64,000 nucleotides of DNA from JAJFIE01 sp964344255. GTDB lineage: Bacteria > Pseudomonadota > Alphaproteobacteria > Rhodospirillales > Casp-alpha2. The stretch covers positions 62,001 through 126,000 of the forward strand of contig CAYFMQ010000003.1 of the NCBI GenBank assembly GCA_964344255.1, read 5' to 3'. The position numbers were made by a program, and so were the translations under genes. This document shows, piece by piece, positions 53,684 through 62,599 of this stretch. The notes under the pieces were generated by a model, which was not told where the DNA came from, searched no databases, and saw only the letters and a program-made list of their open reading frames with translations. Positions within the stretch are counted from its first letter, which is position 1, and each line of letters opens with the position of its first letter.

Positions 53684-54148
53684 TCAGAAAATCCCGCTTT
53701 CCAGGCCGGCGGCCATGGCCATGCCGAGGTCATGGCACTGGTCCAGGAACGCATTATCGAAGTCGCCCTTGCACATCAGGGGCTCCTGCACGGCGCGCCA
53801 CTTGAGCCCGCCCGTGATGCTTTCGATGGCGCGGCGCGTGCCGGTGCCGTCCAGCCCGGCGCGGATATAGGCCGCATAGGGTTTACCCTGGCACTCCTCA
53901 AGACAGGGGTAATAGATGCGGTCGAAGAAGTCCTTCAACGCGCCGCTCATGTAGCCCAGGTTCTCCGTGGTGCCGAGGATCAGTCCGTCACAATCGATGA
54001 CATGGCCGGGCTGCGTATCGAAGGGGCTTAAGGTTATGATTTCGACGCCGACGATGTCAGGCGAGCGGGCGCCTTGCTCCACCTTATCGCGCATGGCCTG
54101 CGTGTTGGGCGACGGCGCATGGCCGACAATGAGAAGCGTCTTCGTCAC
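53684..54148 (-). CDS. Flavodoxin-like NAD(P)H-dependent oxidoreductase
   Basis: 154 aa from GTG 54148 (AAGGA upstream). Rossmann-like flavodoxin fold: TKTLLIVGHAPSPNTQAM at the start, CDGLILGTTENLGYMSGALK (FMN loop) and DFFDRIYYPCLEE. Preceded by the class II aldolase gene with 11 nt between, so co-transcribed. The longer frame to 54373 is overlapped by the aldolase and is not used. Confidence 0.87.
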   Translation of the reverse strand: MTKTLLIVGHAPSPNTQAMRDKVEQGARSPDIVGVEIITLSPFDTQPGHVIDCDGLILGTTENLGYMSGALKDFFDRIYYPCLEECQGKPYAAYIRAGLDGTGTRRAIESITGGLKWRAVQEPLMCKGDFDNAFLDQCHDLGMAMAAGLESGIF

Positions 54149-54159
54149 GCTTCCGGTCC

Positions 54160-54879
54160 TTATACTTCCAGTCCGTGCGTACGCATGAGCGCCTTGAAAT
54201 GGAGCTCCGACGACGGCACGCGAATCTGTTCGGTCTGGCGATGGGTTTCCCTGATCATGTCGTCGGGAATGATCTTGAACGGCAGGCCCGTTGATTGCGC
54301 CAGAACCTGCTGGCGGCAGGCGCGCTCCAGGTAATAAAGATCGTTGAAGGCAACGGCGACGCTCTCGCCGCACACGGTAACGCCGTGGTTGTCGAGAAAG
54401 AAGATATCCGCGTTCGGGTTACCGCTCTGCGCCTCGGCGAGGCGTTCGCCTTCCTCGGCCTCCAGCGCGATGCCGCCGAAGGATTGATGCGCCATGCGGC
54501 CCCAGAACTGCACCGCTGTCTGGTGCGCCATTTCCAGCTTGCCGCCTTCGAGCATGGTGAGCGCCGTGGCATAGGGCATGTGGGTGTGCAGGATGGCCAC
54601 ATGACGCGGATTGGCGCGATGTCCGGCGACATGAATAAAGCGGGCCGTCGCCTCCACTTCGCCGTCGCCTTCGAGAACCTGTCCGTCGCCGTCGATCAGC
54701 AACAGGTGATGGGGGCGGATTTCCGACCAATGCAGGCCATAGGGGTTGATCAGGTAACGGTCTTTCCCATCCGGCAAGGCAACGGAAAAATGATTGCAGA
54801 TGCCTTCCGAAAAGCCGAGTTTTTCCGCCAGGTTGAGGGCGGCGGCCAGGTCGCGCCTGAGAGTCGCCATGTTCGTCAT
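54160..54879 (-). CDS. Class II aldolase/adducin-family protein
   Basis: 239 aa. Metal-binding HTHMPYATALTMLEGG and NHGVTVCGESVAVAF, with GICNHFSVALPD near the N-terminus. Family members cleave phosphorylated or unphosphorylated sugar acids, or are inactive adducin-like forms. 33 nt downstream of the dioxygenase gene. Confidence 0.9.
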   Translation of the reverse strand: MTNMATLRRDLAAALNLAEKLGFSEGICNHFSVALPDGKDRYLINPYGLHWSEIRPHHLLLIDGDGQVLEGDGEVEATARFIHVAGHRANPRHVAILHTHMPYATALTMLEGGKLEMAHQTAVQFWGRMAHQSFGGIALEAEEGERLAEAQSGNPNADIFFLDNHGVTVCGESVAVAFNDLYYLERACRQQVLAQSTGLPFKIIPDDMIRETHRQTEQIRVPSSELHFKALMRTHGLEV

Positions 54880-54912
54880 CGTCGTTTGCCTTTCTGTTCC
54901 AGCTTGGCCATG

Positions 54913-55953
54913 TCAGGCCATGGCGACCAGGACCCGGCGCTCGCCCTCAAAGGGTTTGCGACCGTGCATGGCCATGACGTTGTCGATTACCATGACGTCG
55001 CCTGCCTGCCAAGGAAACGCAACTTCGCATTGCCGGGAGACGGCGCGGATTTCGAGCAGATCCTGAACGTCGATGTCGCTGCCGTCACCGAAAATGACAT
55101 GATTGCCGAGCGTTTCCTCTCCGGCCCTCGATGGGTCAAAGCGCGGATCGTCCTGGGCGCCGATGGACACCTTGACGCTTTCCATGTCCCGGTGCCACTG
55201 GTCGGCCTGGTTATGCCAGCATTTTTCCCCCGTTACGGGATGTTCCAGAACCGCCTTGTGGGGAGCGCGGGTGCGCAGGCCGAATTCGGTCCAGTCGTAG
55301 TCCATGCCGGATCGCTTGAGGTAGGCTTCAACGGCGCTGCGGTCAGTGGTCTCAAAAGTTTCCTGCCAGCTCTTGCCGATGCCGGGTTCGCCATCGGCAT
55401 CCCAAAGGTGCTGCAGGTAGATAATGCCCCTGGTTTCGAACCGTTCGCGTATGACTGTGGGTATGGCCTTGTATATGGCCCGCCCGTCGGCGATATGGGT
55501 CTCACCCCCGGTATGCGCCGGAATCATGCAGCCAAAGAACACCCTGTCCGGCGACCAGCCGGCGTAGGAAAGCTCGTTGTGCAGCAGGACTTCCAGCTCA
55601 GGTGGATATTCGGTCGAAGTATAAACCTGGTCGGCGACGCTGGAGCGTGGTGAATCGCCGCCGGAATAATTCTGCAGATCGGGCCGGATGGCATGACACA
55701 CGGCGCGGAAGGCTTCCGGTGTATCGACCCTGAAGCCGCGAATCAGCACGACGCCCGCTTCCCGTAGCGCCGCCTCGATGTCGCCTACATGGCTCGCCGC
55801 CCATTGAACGGCCGCTTCGGCGGAGCAGTCCGCTTCTGGTTCTATTTCGGCCAGAAGGGGAAGCGGTTGACCGTTCAGCAAGGGTTGAAACACCAACGTT
55901 GTTCTCTCCGTTATGAAAGGCGTTTCATAAAGCCTAGAGCAATCTTTGTTCAT
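54913..55953 (-). CDS. TauD/TfdA-family Fe(II)/2-oxoglutarate dioxygenase
   Basis: About 346 aa. The iron ligands are probably His and Glu of LLHNELSYAG and the His in VMAMHGRKPFEG; the 2-oxoglutarate Arg is in GERRVLVAM at the end. Substrate unknown. Start at 55953 chosen; 55995 is possible, neither having a good ribosome site. Divergent from the methyltransferase gene, with a short shared promoter region. Confidence 0.88.
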   Translation of the reverse strand: MNKDCSRLYETPFITERTTLVFQPLLNGQPLPLLAEIEPEADCSAEAAVQWAASHVGDIEAALREAGVVLIRGFRVDTPEAFRAVCHAIRPDLQNYSGGDSPRSSVADQVYTSTEYPPELEVLLHNELSYAGWSPDRVFFGCMIPAHTGGETHIADGRAIYKAIPTVIRERFETRGIIYLQHLWDADGEPGIGKSWQETFETTDRSAVEAYLKRSGMDYDWTEFGLRTRAPHKAVLEHPVTGEKCWHNQADQWHRDMESVKVSIGAQDDPRFDPSRAGEETLGNHVIFGDGSDIDVQDLLEIRAVSRQCEVAFPWQAGDVMVIDNVMAMHGRKPFEGERRVLVAMA

Positions 55954-56024
55954 TTCATACAGGGATTGCCGCTTACCGTTTCCCCATGACGGCATTTTGT
56001 GTATCGTTCCACGGGAGGAGGGGC

Positions 56025-56666
56025 ATGCCGAACGATCCGGAGAAAATCAAGGAACGCGTGTGGGGCGTATACAACGCCCGTTCCCGCGAGGAACTGGCGG
56101 CCGGTTACGATGATTGGGCCGAAGACTACGACAGGGATGCGGCGGAGTACTTCGGCTATCGCGGTCCGGCCCTGGCGCGGGAGTGCTTCCTGAGGCTGGT
56201 CGCCAGGGACGCCCGCATCCTGGACGCCGGCGCCGGCACGGGCCGATTGGGTCAAATGCTCCATGACGACGGGTATGAAAACCTGACCGGGTTCGATCTT
56301 TCCCGGGGCATGCTGGCGAAAGCGGAAGAACTGGGGGTTTACCAGGCGCTGCACCAGATGGCCCTGGGCGATGTCCTGGGTTTCGCCGATGGCGTCTTTG
56401 ACGCAACGGCCTGCATCGGCACGCTCACCACCGGTCACGCACCGGCGGAAGGCATCGACGAACTGGTACGCGTCACCCGTTCAGGCGGCCTGGTGATCGT
56501 CACGCTTAACATGGACACCTATGCCGATGACGGCATCAAGGGCCGGCTTGAAAAACTGGAAGCGGACGGCAGATGGTCCTGCATCGAAAGAAGCGAACCG
56601 TTGCCGCTGATGCCGGATGGCGAGCCGGACATCACGCACGAGGTGCGCGTTTACAAGGTTTCCTGA
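56025..56666 (+). CDS. Class I SAM-dependent methyltransferase
   Basis: 213 aa. YDDWAEDYDRDA near the N-terminus, motif I ARILDAGAGTGRLGQML, acidic motif GFDLSRGMLAKA, and ELVRVTRSGGLVIVTLNMD. Strong site GGGAGGAGGGGC before the ATG. Small-molecule methyltransferase (UbiE/Methyltransf_25-like); substrate unknown. Confidence 0.93.
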   Translation: MPNDPEKIKERVWGVYNARSREELAAGYDDWAEDYDRDAAEYFGYRGPALARECFLRLVARDARILDAGAGTGRLGQMLHDDGYENLTGFDLSRGMLAKAEELGVYQALHQMALGDVLGFADGVFDATACIGTLTTGHAPAEGIDELVRVTRSGGLVIVTLNMDTYADDGIKGRLEKLEADGRWSCIERSEPLPLMPDGEPDITHEVRVYKVS

Positions 56667-56682
56667 ACAGCGGGGCGGGCCA

Positions 56683-56928
56683 TCAGGCCAGAATATCGAG
56701 CAGTGTGCCGCTCATCTCATCGGCTGTGCGGACAATGGATGCATTGGCCCTGAACCCGGTTTCCGCAACCTTCAAGTCAACGATAGAACGGGCGAGGTCC
56801 GTGTCGCTGGTTTCACCCGTTGCATCCGTGATGGGCTGGCGAACGATACGGTCCGCCGTTTCATGGACGGTCCGGGCGTTTTGTAACAGCCCGTTGGTGG
56901 CGATTGAGAGGATACTGCCGATGGTCAT
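56683..56928 (-). CDS. Small flagellar rod/hook C-terminal-like protein
   Basis: 81 aa. The C-terminal VDLKVAETGFRANASIVRTA and DEMSGTLLDIL closely follow the C-terminal helix of flagellar rod and hook proteins (FlgB/FlgC/FlgE). It lacks the rest of such proteins. Not in a flagellar cluster. Either a small axial accessory protein or a decayed fragment. Confidence 0.7.
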   Translation of the reverse strand: MTIGSILSIATNGLLQNARTVHETADRIVRQPITDATGETSDTDLARSIVDLKVAETGFRANASIVRTADEMSGTLLDILA

Positions 56929-57024
56929 GGTCTGGTCTGTCCAGGGGTTCAGTTTCGGTCACATTCTAATCAATCGATCTTTGGCTGTCCGTGACGGATG
57001 ACACAGCGGTAAATCGTAATATTT

Positions 57025-58584
57025 TTAGTCAGCAAAACGGTTGCCCATGGAAGGGCCGAGAAAACGCACGCACAATGGCAGCGCAGCGCCTCCCCGCCGC
57101 CTGTCCAGGCTGCCGACAAAGGTGGCGAGTATTGTCTTTTCCCCCGTCAGGAAGATATCCGGGTAACGGAAACAAGCGCACAACAGGGGCAGGTCCAGAT
57201 CCTTGCCGTTTACCGAGAGATAGGAATCGAAATCCCTGCCGGCGCGCTCGGCATCGCCGGCGAAACGCTTCAGTTCAGCGACATGGGTATCGATATCATC
57301 CAGTTGGCGGAACAGGGACATCAGAAGGGTGTTGTCCTTGTTGACCGGCGGATCGAATTCATCCGACGGTGCGCTCAGCAAGGACCATGTCTTCTTTGCC
57401 CGTTCGTTGGATGCCTTGGTGGCTTCGACCAGTTCCCGCCATTCTTCCTCGGTCATTTCCTCTTCCGGGTACATGTAGTCATCATCGCCCAGCAGTTTGG
57501 TCATGAACCCCTTTAACCCTTGTTTGGAAGGATCCGGTTTCGGCGGTTCCGGTTCTTCCTGTTGTTCCGTCGCCTGGCTCCAGGCGATCTTCCAGCGTTC
57601 CCACAGCATCAGGCCCTGGGTCGCATCGGACATGACCTCGGTGAGTATATCCAGCCATTTAGCCCGCGGTTTGGTGGACATCTGCGAGATCATGAAATAG
57701 CTGCTTTCGGCGAAGTCGGGCAGGATGTGCTCCTTGAGAACCTGCTCGAACCGGACGGCAAAGGCGGGCGAGAAGATAAAGGGCAGTTTTCCACCGCCGG
57801 CGCTGTTGTCATTCAGGCCGCCTCTGAGCGTCGCCATGTTGTTCAGGATGGAGGACGCGATGGTCTCGACAAAAAATTCTTCCGGGGTTTTTCTTTCTCC
57901 CCCGCCGGTATCTTCGTATTCGTCGATGGTCTGCTGTTTCGGGTTGGAGGTTAGCCAATCCTCGAAGTCACCGATTGAAGGATCGCCTTCCTGCTGGACC
58001 TTGACGAAGGCGGGATCGGCCTTTTCTTCTTCGACAACGTCGTCCTGCGCTTCGGGTTCAGCATTTTCACTGCCAGTTGTCTCCTGGGCAGGAGTATCGG
58101 GAGCCGAAACAACCTGTTCCGGCGGTGTGACAATGTGAACGTCATCGGGTTGGCGATCGACAAAACCGAGGGTTTCCGGTTCTTTCGTCTCGCCGCCGGT
58201 CTGACCCTGTTTCTGTCTTTCCTGTTCCGCCTTGCGGGCTTTGGCGGCAATCGCCTTGTTCGCCCGTTTAATACGGTCATCCTTGATGGAGTGCAGAATC
58301 TGGATGACGCGGGCCTTGACCTCGGACATGGCGGTGGCGGGCGGCTTCTTGGATTTGGCCGCATGGGTCAGGATATCGTTAACGAGGTTGGTAAATACGC
58401 TGCGCCGTTCCTCATCGCCTTTCCTGTTGAACAGGGTTTTCAGGATCAGGCGGAACGCGTTCTGCAGATCTTCTCCTGAACGGGCTTCTTCGATCTGGGC
58501 GATAAGACCTGTTCCGGGCGTATCGAAAACCTTCTGCCAGTCAACGACGCCTTCTGCCAGCCGGGGGAGTGTTACTTCGGACAT
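57025..58584 (-). CDS. Large hypothetical protein
   Basis: 519 aa. Helical N-terminus (DLQNAFRLILKTLFNRKGDE), a Glu/Pro/Thr-rich disordered middle (residues ~125-215), then a helical part with FIFSPAFAVRFEQVLKEHIL and KAKWLDILTEVMSD-like segments. No domain recognised. No signal peptide or membrane helix. It stands alone. Confidence 0.8.
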   Translation of the reverse strand: MSEVTLPRLAEGVVDWQKVFDTPGTGLIAQIEEARSGEDLQNAFRLILKTLFNRKGDEERRSVFTNLVNDILTHAAKSKKPPATAMSEVKARVIQILHSIKDDRIKRANKAIAAKARKAEQERQKQGQTGGETKEPETLGFVDRQPDDVHIVTPPEQVVSAPDTPAQETTGSENAEPEAQDDVVEEEKADPAFVKVQQEGDPSIGDFEDWLTSNPKQQTIDEYEDTGGGERKTPEEFFVETIASSILNNMATLRGGLNDNSAGGGKLPFIFSPAFAVRFEQVLKEHILPDFAESSYFMISQMSTKPRAKWLDILTEVMSDATQGLMLWERWKIAWSQATEQQEEPEPPKPDPSKQGLKGFMTKLLGDDDYMYPEEEMTEEEWRELVEATKASNERAKKTWSLLSAPSDEFDPPVNKDNTLLMSLFRQLDDIDTHVAELKRFAGDAERAGRDFDSYLSVNGKDLDLPLLCACFRYPDIFLTGEKTILATFVGSLDRRRGGAALPLCVRFLGPSMGNRFAD

Positions 58585-58733
58585 AATCTTTCAGAGCAAA
58601 CAATTGTCAGGCCTTGAGACTGCTCTCAGAAGAGCCCTCCCTGCAGCGGACCTAGATAACACGCGTAAAGTATGATGTTTGCAAGGGCCGATCTGTGATA
58701 AAGCGCACAAGTTAGCTAAAATTTTGACGGAAT

Positions 58734-59348
58734 TTAGCTCAAGGCGTCGGAGAAGATCGGATAAAGCGACGCCACCAGCAGAACCGCCATGACGATATTG
58801 AAAATCCGTATGGATTTCGGGTTGCGGATAACGCGCTGGAGACCGTATCCGAACCCGGTCCAGGTGCCGCTGGAGGCAAAGCCGAGCAAGCCATAAAGGG
58901 CTGCCATGATAAGGACGTTATAGGGAAAAGCCGCAACGGCGGCGTAAGCGGATGTGACGCCTATGGACATGACCCACGCCTTCGGATTAATCCACTGGAA
59001 GGCCACAGCCTGAATAAAGGTCATGGGCTTTCCCTTCCTCTCGTCAGAACTGTCAACCGGTCCGGATACGGCGATTTTCCAGGCCAGGAACACCAGATAA
59101 CAGGACGCGCCGTATTTCAGAACAGGATAGAGAATTGGCCAGACCTGAAACAGGGCGCCAAGGCCAAACCCCACACCCATCACCATGAAAGCGAAACCCA
59201 GGGAAACGCCGGTCATGTGTGGCAATGTACGGCGAATGCCGAAATTCAATCCCGACGTCATCAGCATGATGTTATTGGGACCCGGCGTAAAAAGGGTGAC
59301 AATGCAAAACATTGCCAGCGCCAGAACCATGTCGGTCTGCTGCACCAC
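58734..59348 (-). CDS. LysE-family amino-acid exporter
   Basis: 204 aa, five to six membrane helices. FTPGPNNIMLMTSGLNFG and FQWINPKAWVMSIGVTSAYA are the LysE/RhtB landmarks. Efflux of an amino acid or homoserine lactone; substrate unknown. Confidence 0.95.
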   Translation of the reverse strand: MVQQTDMVLALAMFCIVTLFTPGPNNIMLMTSGLNFGIRRTLPHMTGVSLGFAFMVMGVGFGLGALFQVWPILYPVLKYGASCYLVFLAWKIAVSGPVDSSDERKGKPMTFIQAVAFQWINPKAWVMSIGVTSAYAAVAAFPYNVLIMAALYGLLGFASSGTWTGFGYGLQRVIRNPKSIRIFNIVMAVLLVASLYPIFSDALS

Positions 59349-59507
59349 TGTTCAACCGCTCCACCGATAAAGGTTGATAACAAAACCGCAGGTATTGTGA
59401 ATAATTATGGCGTTTTGGCTATCTGATTATTGTCATGATGACGATAAAACGGAAGCGCCCGGCCATTGTGATTAGAAAATCTTCCCCGGTTGTGCTATGA
59501 TCCTATC

Positions 59508-59755
59508 GTCCGCTTCGGATACTCATGTTGTTCTGACAGGGAGGATAGGTAGCTATATGAAACCGCCTCACAGTCATAGGCCCTCGTGTTCAAACGGGGG
59601 CGGTATTACATAAATTTTCAGGCGTTGATGTCTGATGAAACATCGGGTTAGTGAACCCGCATGAATACTCCGGTTTATCAGTCGGAAAAATGGCCTGACG
59701 GCCAGAGAGAAAGCCCCCTGGGCGTTCAGTGCTCGGCGGGGCTTTCGGTTGTTTT
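59508..59755 (+). ncRNA. Candidate structured RNA, identity unknown
   Basis: Extended -10 promoter TGC-TATGAT (59494-59501) is followed by about 250 nt with several clear hairpins: CCTCGT/ACGGGG region (about 59583-59602), GATGT/ACATC (59628 on), GGGTT-AGTG-AACCC (about 59645-59658), GGCC-TGAC-GGCC (about 59692-59703), and ends at a terminator (59709-59754). No reading frame of size; a short 18-codon frame starts near 59557. The non-coding stretch 59349-59799 has no protein gene. Confidence 0.5.
59709..59754 (+). terminator. Terminator of the candidate structured RNA
   Basis: GAAAGCCCC (59709-59717) pairs with GGGGCTTTC (59738-59746), 20-nt loop, then GGTTGTTTT. Confidence 0.75.
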
Positions 59756-59799
59756 GGCGCTAACCCAAACAGCCATCACATTTTGTTCTACGTGACCAG

Positions 59800-60177
59800 A
59801 TGACAATAAAAGGGCACACGGCAAAAACTGTTCTGAAGCATGCGTTGCTGGCTCTGGTATTATGCGTAGCCATTTCATTGACGGCGAGCGACGCTTATCC
59901 GGATCACAATCCCCCGCGACCGCAGGTCAGTTATGACTGTGACCGGTATGCCCTTTTATTCAATCACGACACCAACCGCTGGGAATGCGTAGAGGGATCC
60001 AGGGTCAAGGAAAATGAAGAAACCCTGGGTCGGATCAAGAAGCTAAAAAAAGAAGTTGAAGCCCGAATTCGCAAACTGCAACGCCAAACACAGAAATTAA
60101 AACAGGAACAGCAACGGCGTTTGCGTCAACTGATCAATCAACAACGCCAGTTAACCCGCGCCCTGCAGCAGAATTGA
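59800..60177 (+). CDS. Exported coiled-coil hypothetical protein
   Basis: 125 aa. Signal peptide (HALLALVLCVAISLTASDA), short region with two Cys (SYDCDRYALLFNHD, RWECVEGSR), and a long basic coiled coil (RIKKLKKEVEARIRKLQRQT and beyond) rich in Gln/Arg. Family unknown. No clear ribosome site. Confidence 0.7.
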   Translation: MTIKGHTAKTVLKHALLALVLCVAISLTASDAYPDHNPPRPQVSYDCDRYALLFNHDTNRWECVEGSRVKENEETLGRIKKLKKEVEARIRKLQRQTQKLKQEQQRRLRQLINQQRQLTRALQQN

Positions 60178-60302
60178 ATCCACCGAGCGCGCCCAAATCC
60201 GGTCAATCCACAGGCGCAATAACATTTTCGCTGTTCTCCTGTCTATTCGACGCTAACATCCCCGAACACCTTGGCATTGATGGATACAGCAGGGGAATGC
60301 AC

Positions 60303-61457
60303 ATGGGGCAAAATCCAAAGGGGGCGTTAAGCCCCGAAACCCTGGCCGCACAGGCTTTAGGCATTGAAGACGAAACGACCGGGGCGATCGTGCCGCCCAT
60401 ATATCTTTCAACGACCTATACCCGTGATGAGGATTATGAAAAAACCCAGGGCCGTTCCTACATCCGTGACAAAGGGCCGACCCAGCAGCACGCTGAACAA
60501 GTCGTTGCCGCCCTCGAAGGCGGGAAAGAGGCCTTCTCCTTCGGCTCCGGGATCGCTGCCTGTACCGCCGCCTTCCATGCCCTGAAGAAAGGCGAACGGG
60601 CTGCCGTTTCCAAAACGATTTATCATGGCGTGCTGAGTTGGCTGGAAATCTTTGCCGAAGACAGGGGGCTTGGCGTGGATTACTTCGACGCCGGGGATAT
60701 GGAGGGGTTAAAGTCGGCCGTATCCGGTGGCGACACGCGTCTGGTGTGGCTGGAAACGCCGGCCAATCCCACCTGGGCGGTAACGGATATCCGGGCAGCG
60801 GCCCGGATCGCTCACGATGCCGGGGCCGTAATCGCCGTCGATTCAACGGCGGCGACCCCGGTGCTTACCCGTCCTCTGGAACTTGGCGCCGACCTGGTCT
60901 GCCATTCGGCGACGAAGTTTCTCAACGGCCATTCGGATGTCATAGGCGGAATGCTGGTAACATCAGACGAAAATACAGAGCTTTGGGAAAGAATATTTAA
61001 CCACCGCCTGTTTGCTGGTCCCATGTTGGGTTCTTTCGAGGCATTTCTGCTGACCCGCGGTATCCGTACGCTTTACCTGCGTATCAGGCGGCAATGTGAA
61101 AACGCCCTTGCAGTGGCCCGTTTTCTGGAAACGCACCCTGCCGTGGAATGCGTTCATTACCCCGGACTGCAGAGTTTTCCGGGTCACGAGATCGCCATGA
61201 AACAGATGGAGGGCGGTTTTGGCGGCATGCTGTCTTTCCAGGTGCCGGGGGGAAAGAAAGAGGCGGTTGCTACGGTGCAAAAAGCGAAGGTCTTCAAACG
61301 GGCGACGTCCCTGGGTGGGGTTGAAAGCCTGATCGAACACCGTAAATCCAGCGAGAGCGATGTGACTTCGACTCCGGATAACCTGATCAGGGTATCAACC
61401 GGCATCGAGGACCTGGACGATCTGATCGCCGACCTGGACCGTATGCTGTCTGCGTGA
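60303..61457 (+). CDS. Cys/Met metabolism PLP-dependent enzyme (cystathionine beta-lyase type)
   Basis: 384 aa. PLP Lys in CHSATKFLNGHSDVIGG; SYIRDKGPTQQHAEQVVAAL and LETPANPTWAVTDI and DSTAATPVLTRPLELGAD are the family signature. Compatible with cystathionine lyases, methionine gamma-lyase or O-succinylhomoserine sulfhydrylase. Start at 60303, AGGGG 7 nt upstream; an in-frame ATG at 60297 is less well placed. Confidence 0.92.
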   Translation: MGQNPKGALSPETLAAQALGIEDETTGAIVPPIYLSTTYTRDEDYEKTQGRSYIRDKGPTQQHAEQVVAALEGGKEAFSFGSGIAACTAAFHALKKGERAAVSKTIYHGVLSWLEIFAEDRGLGVDYFDAGDMEGLKSAVSGGDTRLVWLETPANPTWAVTDIRAAARIAHDAGAVIAVDSTAATPVLTRPLELGADLVCHSATKFLNGHSDVIGGMLVTSDENTELWERIFNHRLFAGPMLGSFEAFLLTRGIRTLYLRIRRQCENALAVARFLETHPAVECVHYPGLQSFPGHEIAMKQMEGGFGGMLSFQVPGGKKEAVATVQKAKVFKRATSLGGVESLIEHRKSSESDVTSTPDNLIRVSTGIEDLDDLIADLDRMLSA

Positions 61458-61515
61458 GAAGCTGACATTGAATGCATCTGGCCTTTTTCCCGCTCCCTGA
61501 CATAAACTTTCGTCC

Positions 61516-62421
61516 ATGAAAGCCATTGCCTGGATTTTCCGTTATCTTGTGTTTCCTGCGCTGTTTGCGTTGGTTGTACTGGCAATCGTCGGTGGTTTCC
61601 TGGCTTACCGGGAAAATCAGTTGCAGGATTTCCTGGGCGCGATCCCGGGCGGCAAGGACGAGGAATCCGTATCTTCTTCAACGCGTGTCGTTGCTCCGAT
61701 AGAAGCGCCTCCGGCCATTGAGGTCAGTTCCTACCCTCCGGGCAGTGAATACCCTTTTGTTGAATGGGAAACCATTGATGACCCGGCAGGGTTTGTGGAC
61801 TGGATAACCGTTAACGGAGAACTGATCGGCCTCGATGAACTTGTGTCCGTTCGCCCGGGTGACGTGATCGGCATCGGCGGCTGGGCCGGTCACCGCCTTT
61901 TGGGTATGCGTTTCCCGGAAGTCCTGTTTTCAATTTGTGATACCGTCATCGGCGGCGCGCCGGTTGAGGGAATCAGAGGCGATGTCGCTGAGTCCGTCCA
62001 TCCCAATCTGCTCTATTCCGGTTGGGAGGCCAAGTTGTACGTATCCGACTTTCCAGTATGTGCGGCGCCAAAGCTGTCTGTCTGGGGACGGCCGCCTGTC
62101 GGCGCTACCCTCCGCCCGGTTATCGGCGCCCGGCGGATTGACATGGCGGATGGGCCGGTTCGTTCAAGCGTCATGGTTATTCATACGGAGCCGATGGTTC
62201 GGCCTGAAAACGCGCCGCTTGCAAACCCTGAACAGATCATGGTGCCGTCAGTCGGACTGTTGTTGCGGCATTGCGCCAGTGAATCCTGTGAAGTTATGGC
62301 CACGGTCGAGCCAGGTGTTCTGAATGCGGTTTTTGTCGAGGAGGCGGATGGCTGGATGCTGATCCAGTCGGCCAAGGGATCAGGATGGATCCAGGCTTAC
62401 AAAATCGGCAAAACACCCTGA
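61516..62421 (+). CDS. Membrane-anchored protein with C-terminal SH3 domain
   Basis: 301 aa. One N-terminal membrane helix (YLVFPALFALVVLAIVGGF), a unique middle, and a bacterial SH3 domain at the C-terminus (VGLLLRHCASESCEVMATVE, ADGWMLIQSAKGSGWIQAYK). Bacterial SH3 domains bind cell wall or ligands outside the membrane. Function unknown. Confidence 0.8.
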   Translation: MKAIAWIFRYLVFPALFALVVLAIVGGFLAYRENQLQDFLGAIPGGKDEESVSSSTRVVAPIEAPPAIEVSSYPPGSEYPFVEWETIDDPAGFVDWITVNGELIGLDELVSVRPGDVIGIGGWAGHRLLGMRFPEVLFSICDTVIGGAPVEGIRGDVAESVHPNLLYSGWEAKLYVSDFPVCAAPKLSVWGRPPVGATLRPVIGARRIDMADGPVRSSVMVIHTEPMVRPENAPLANPEQIMVPSVGLLLRHCASESCEVMATVEPGVLNAVFVEEADGWMLIQSAKGSGWIQAYKIGKTP

Positions 62422-62599
62422 TTCCAGAAATTACCACACATCGCCGGATCAAAACGTCTATTGCAGGCATAAGTTGACGGATATGGCGTCTGTGAAGCAG
62501 GATGGCGCTAATGGGCAGATTATTCTGAAAATACTATTCCGCCCCAGGCCTGTTTGCATCGGAAAAACAAGCAGGTTTCGGCTGTGAACGAGGGGGAAC

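Noticed and set aside
60178..60302. SAM-II riboswitch before the Cys/Met enzyme
   Set aside because: I see no SAM-II-like pairing directly upstream of the start.
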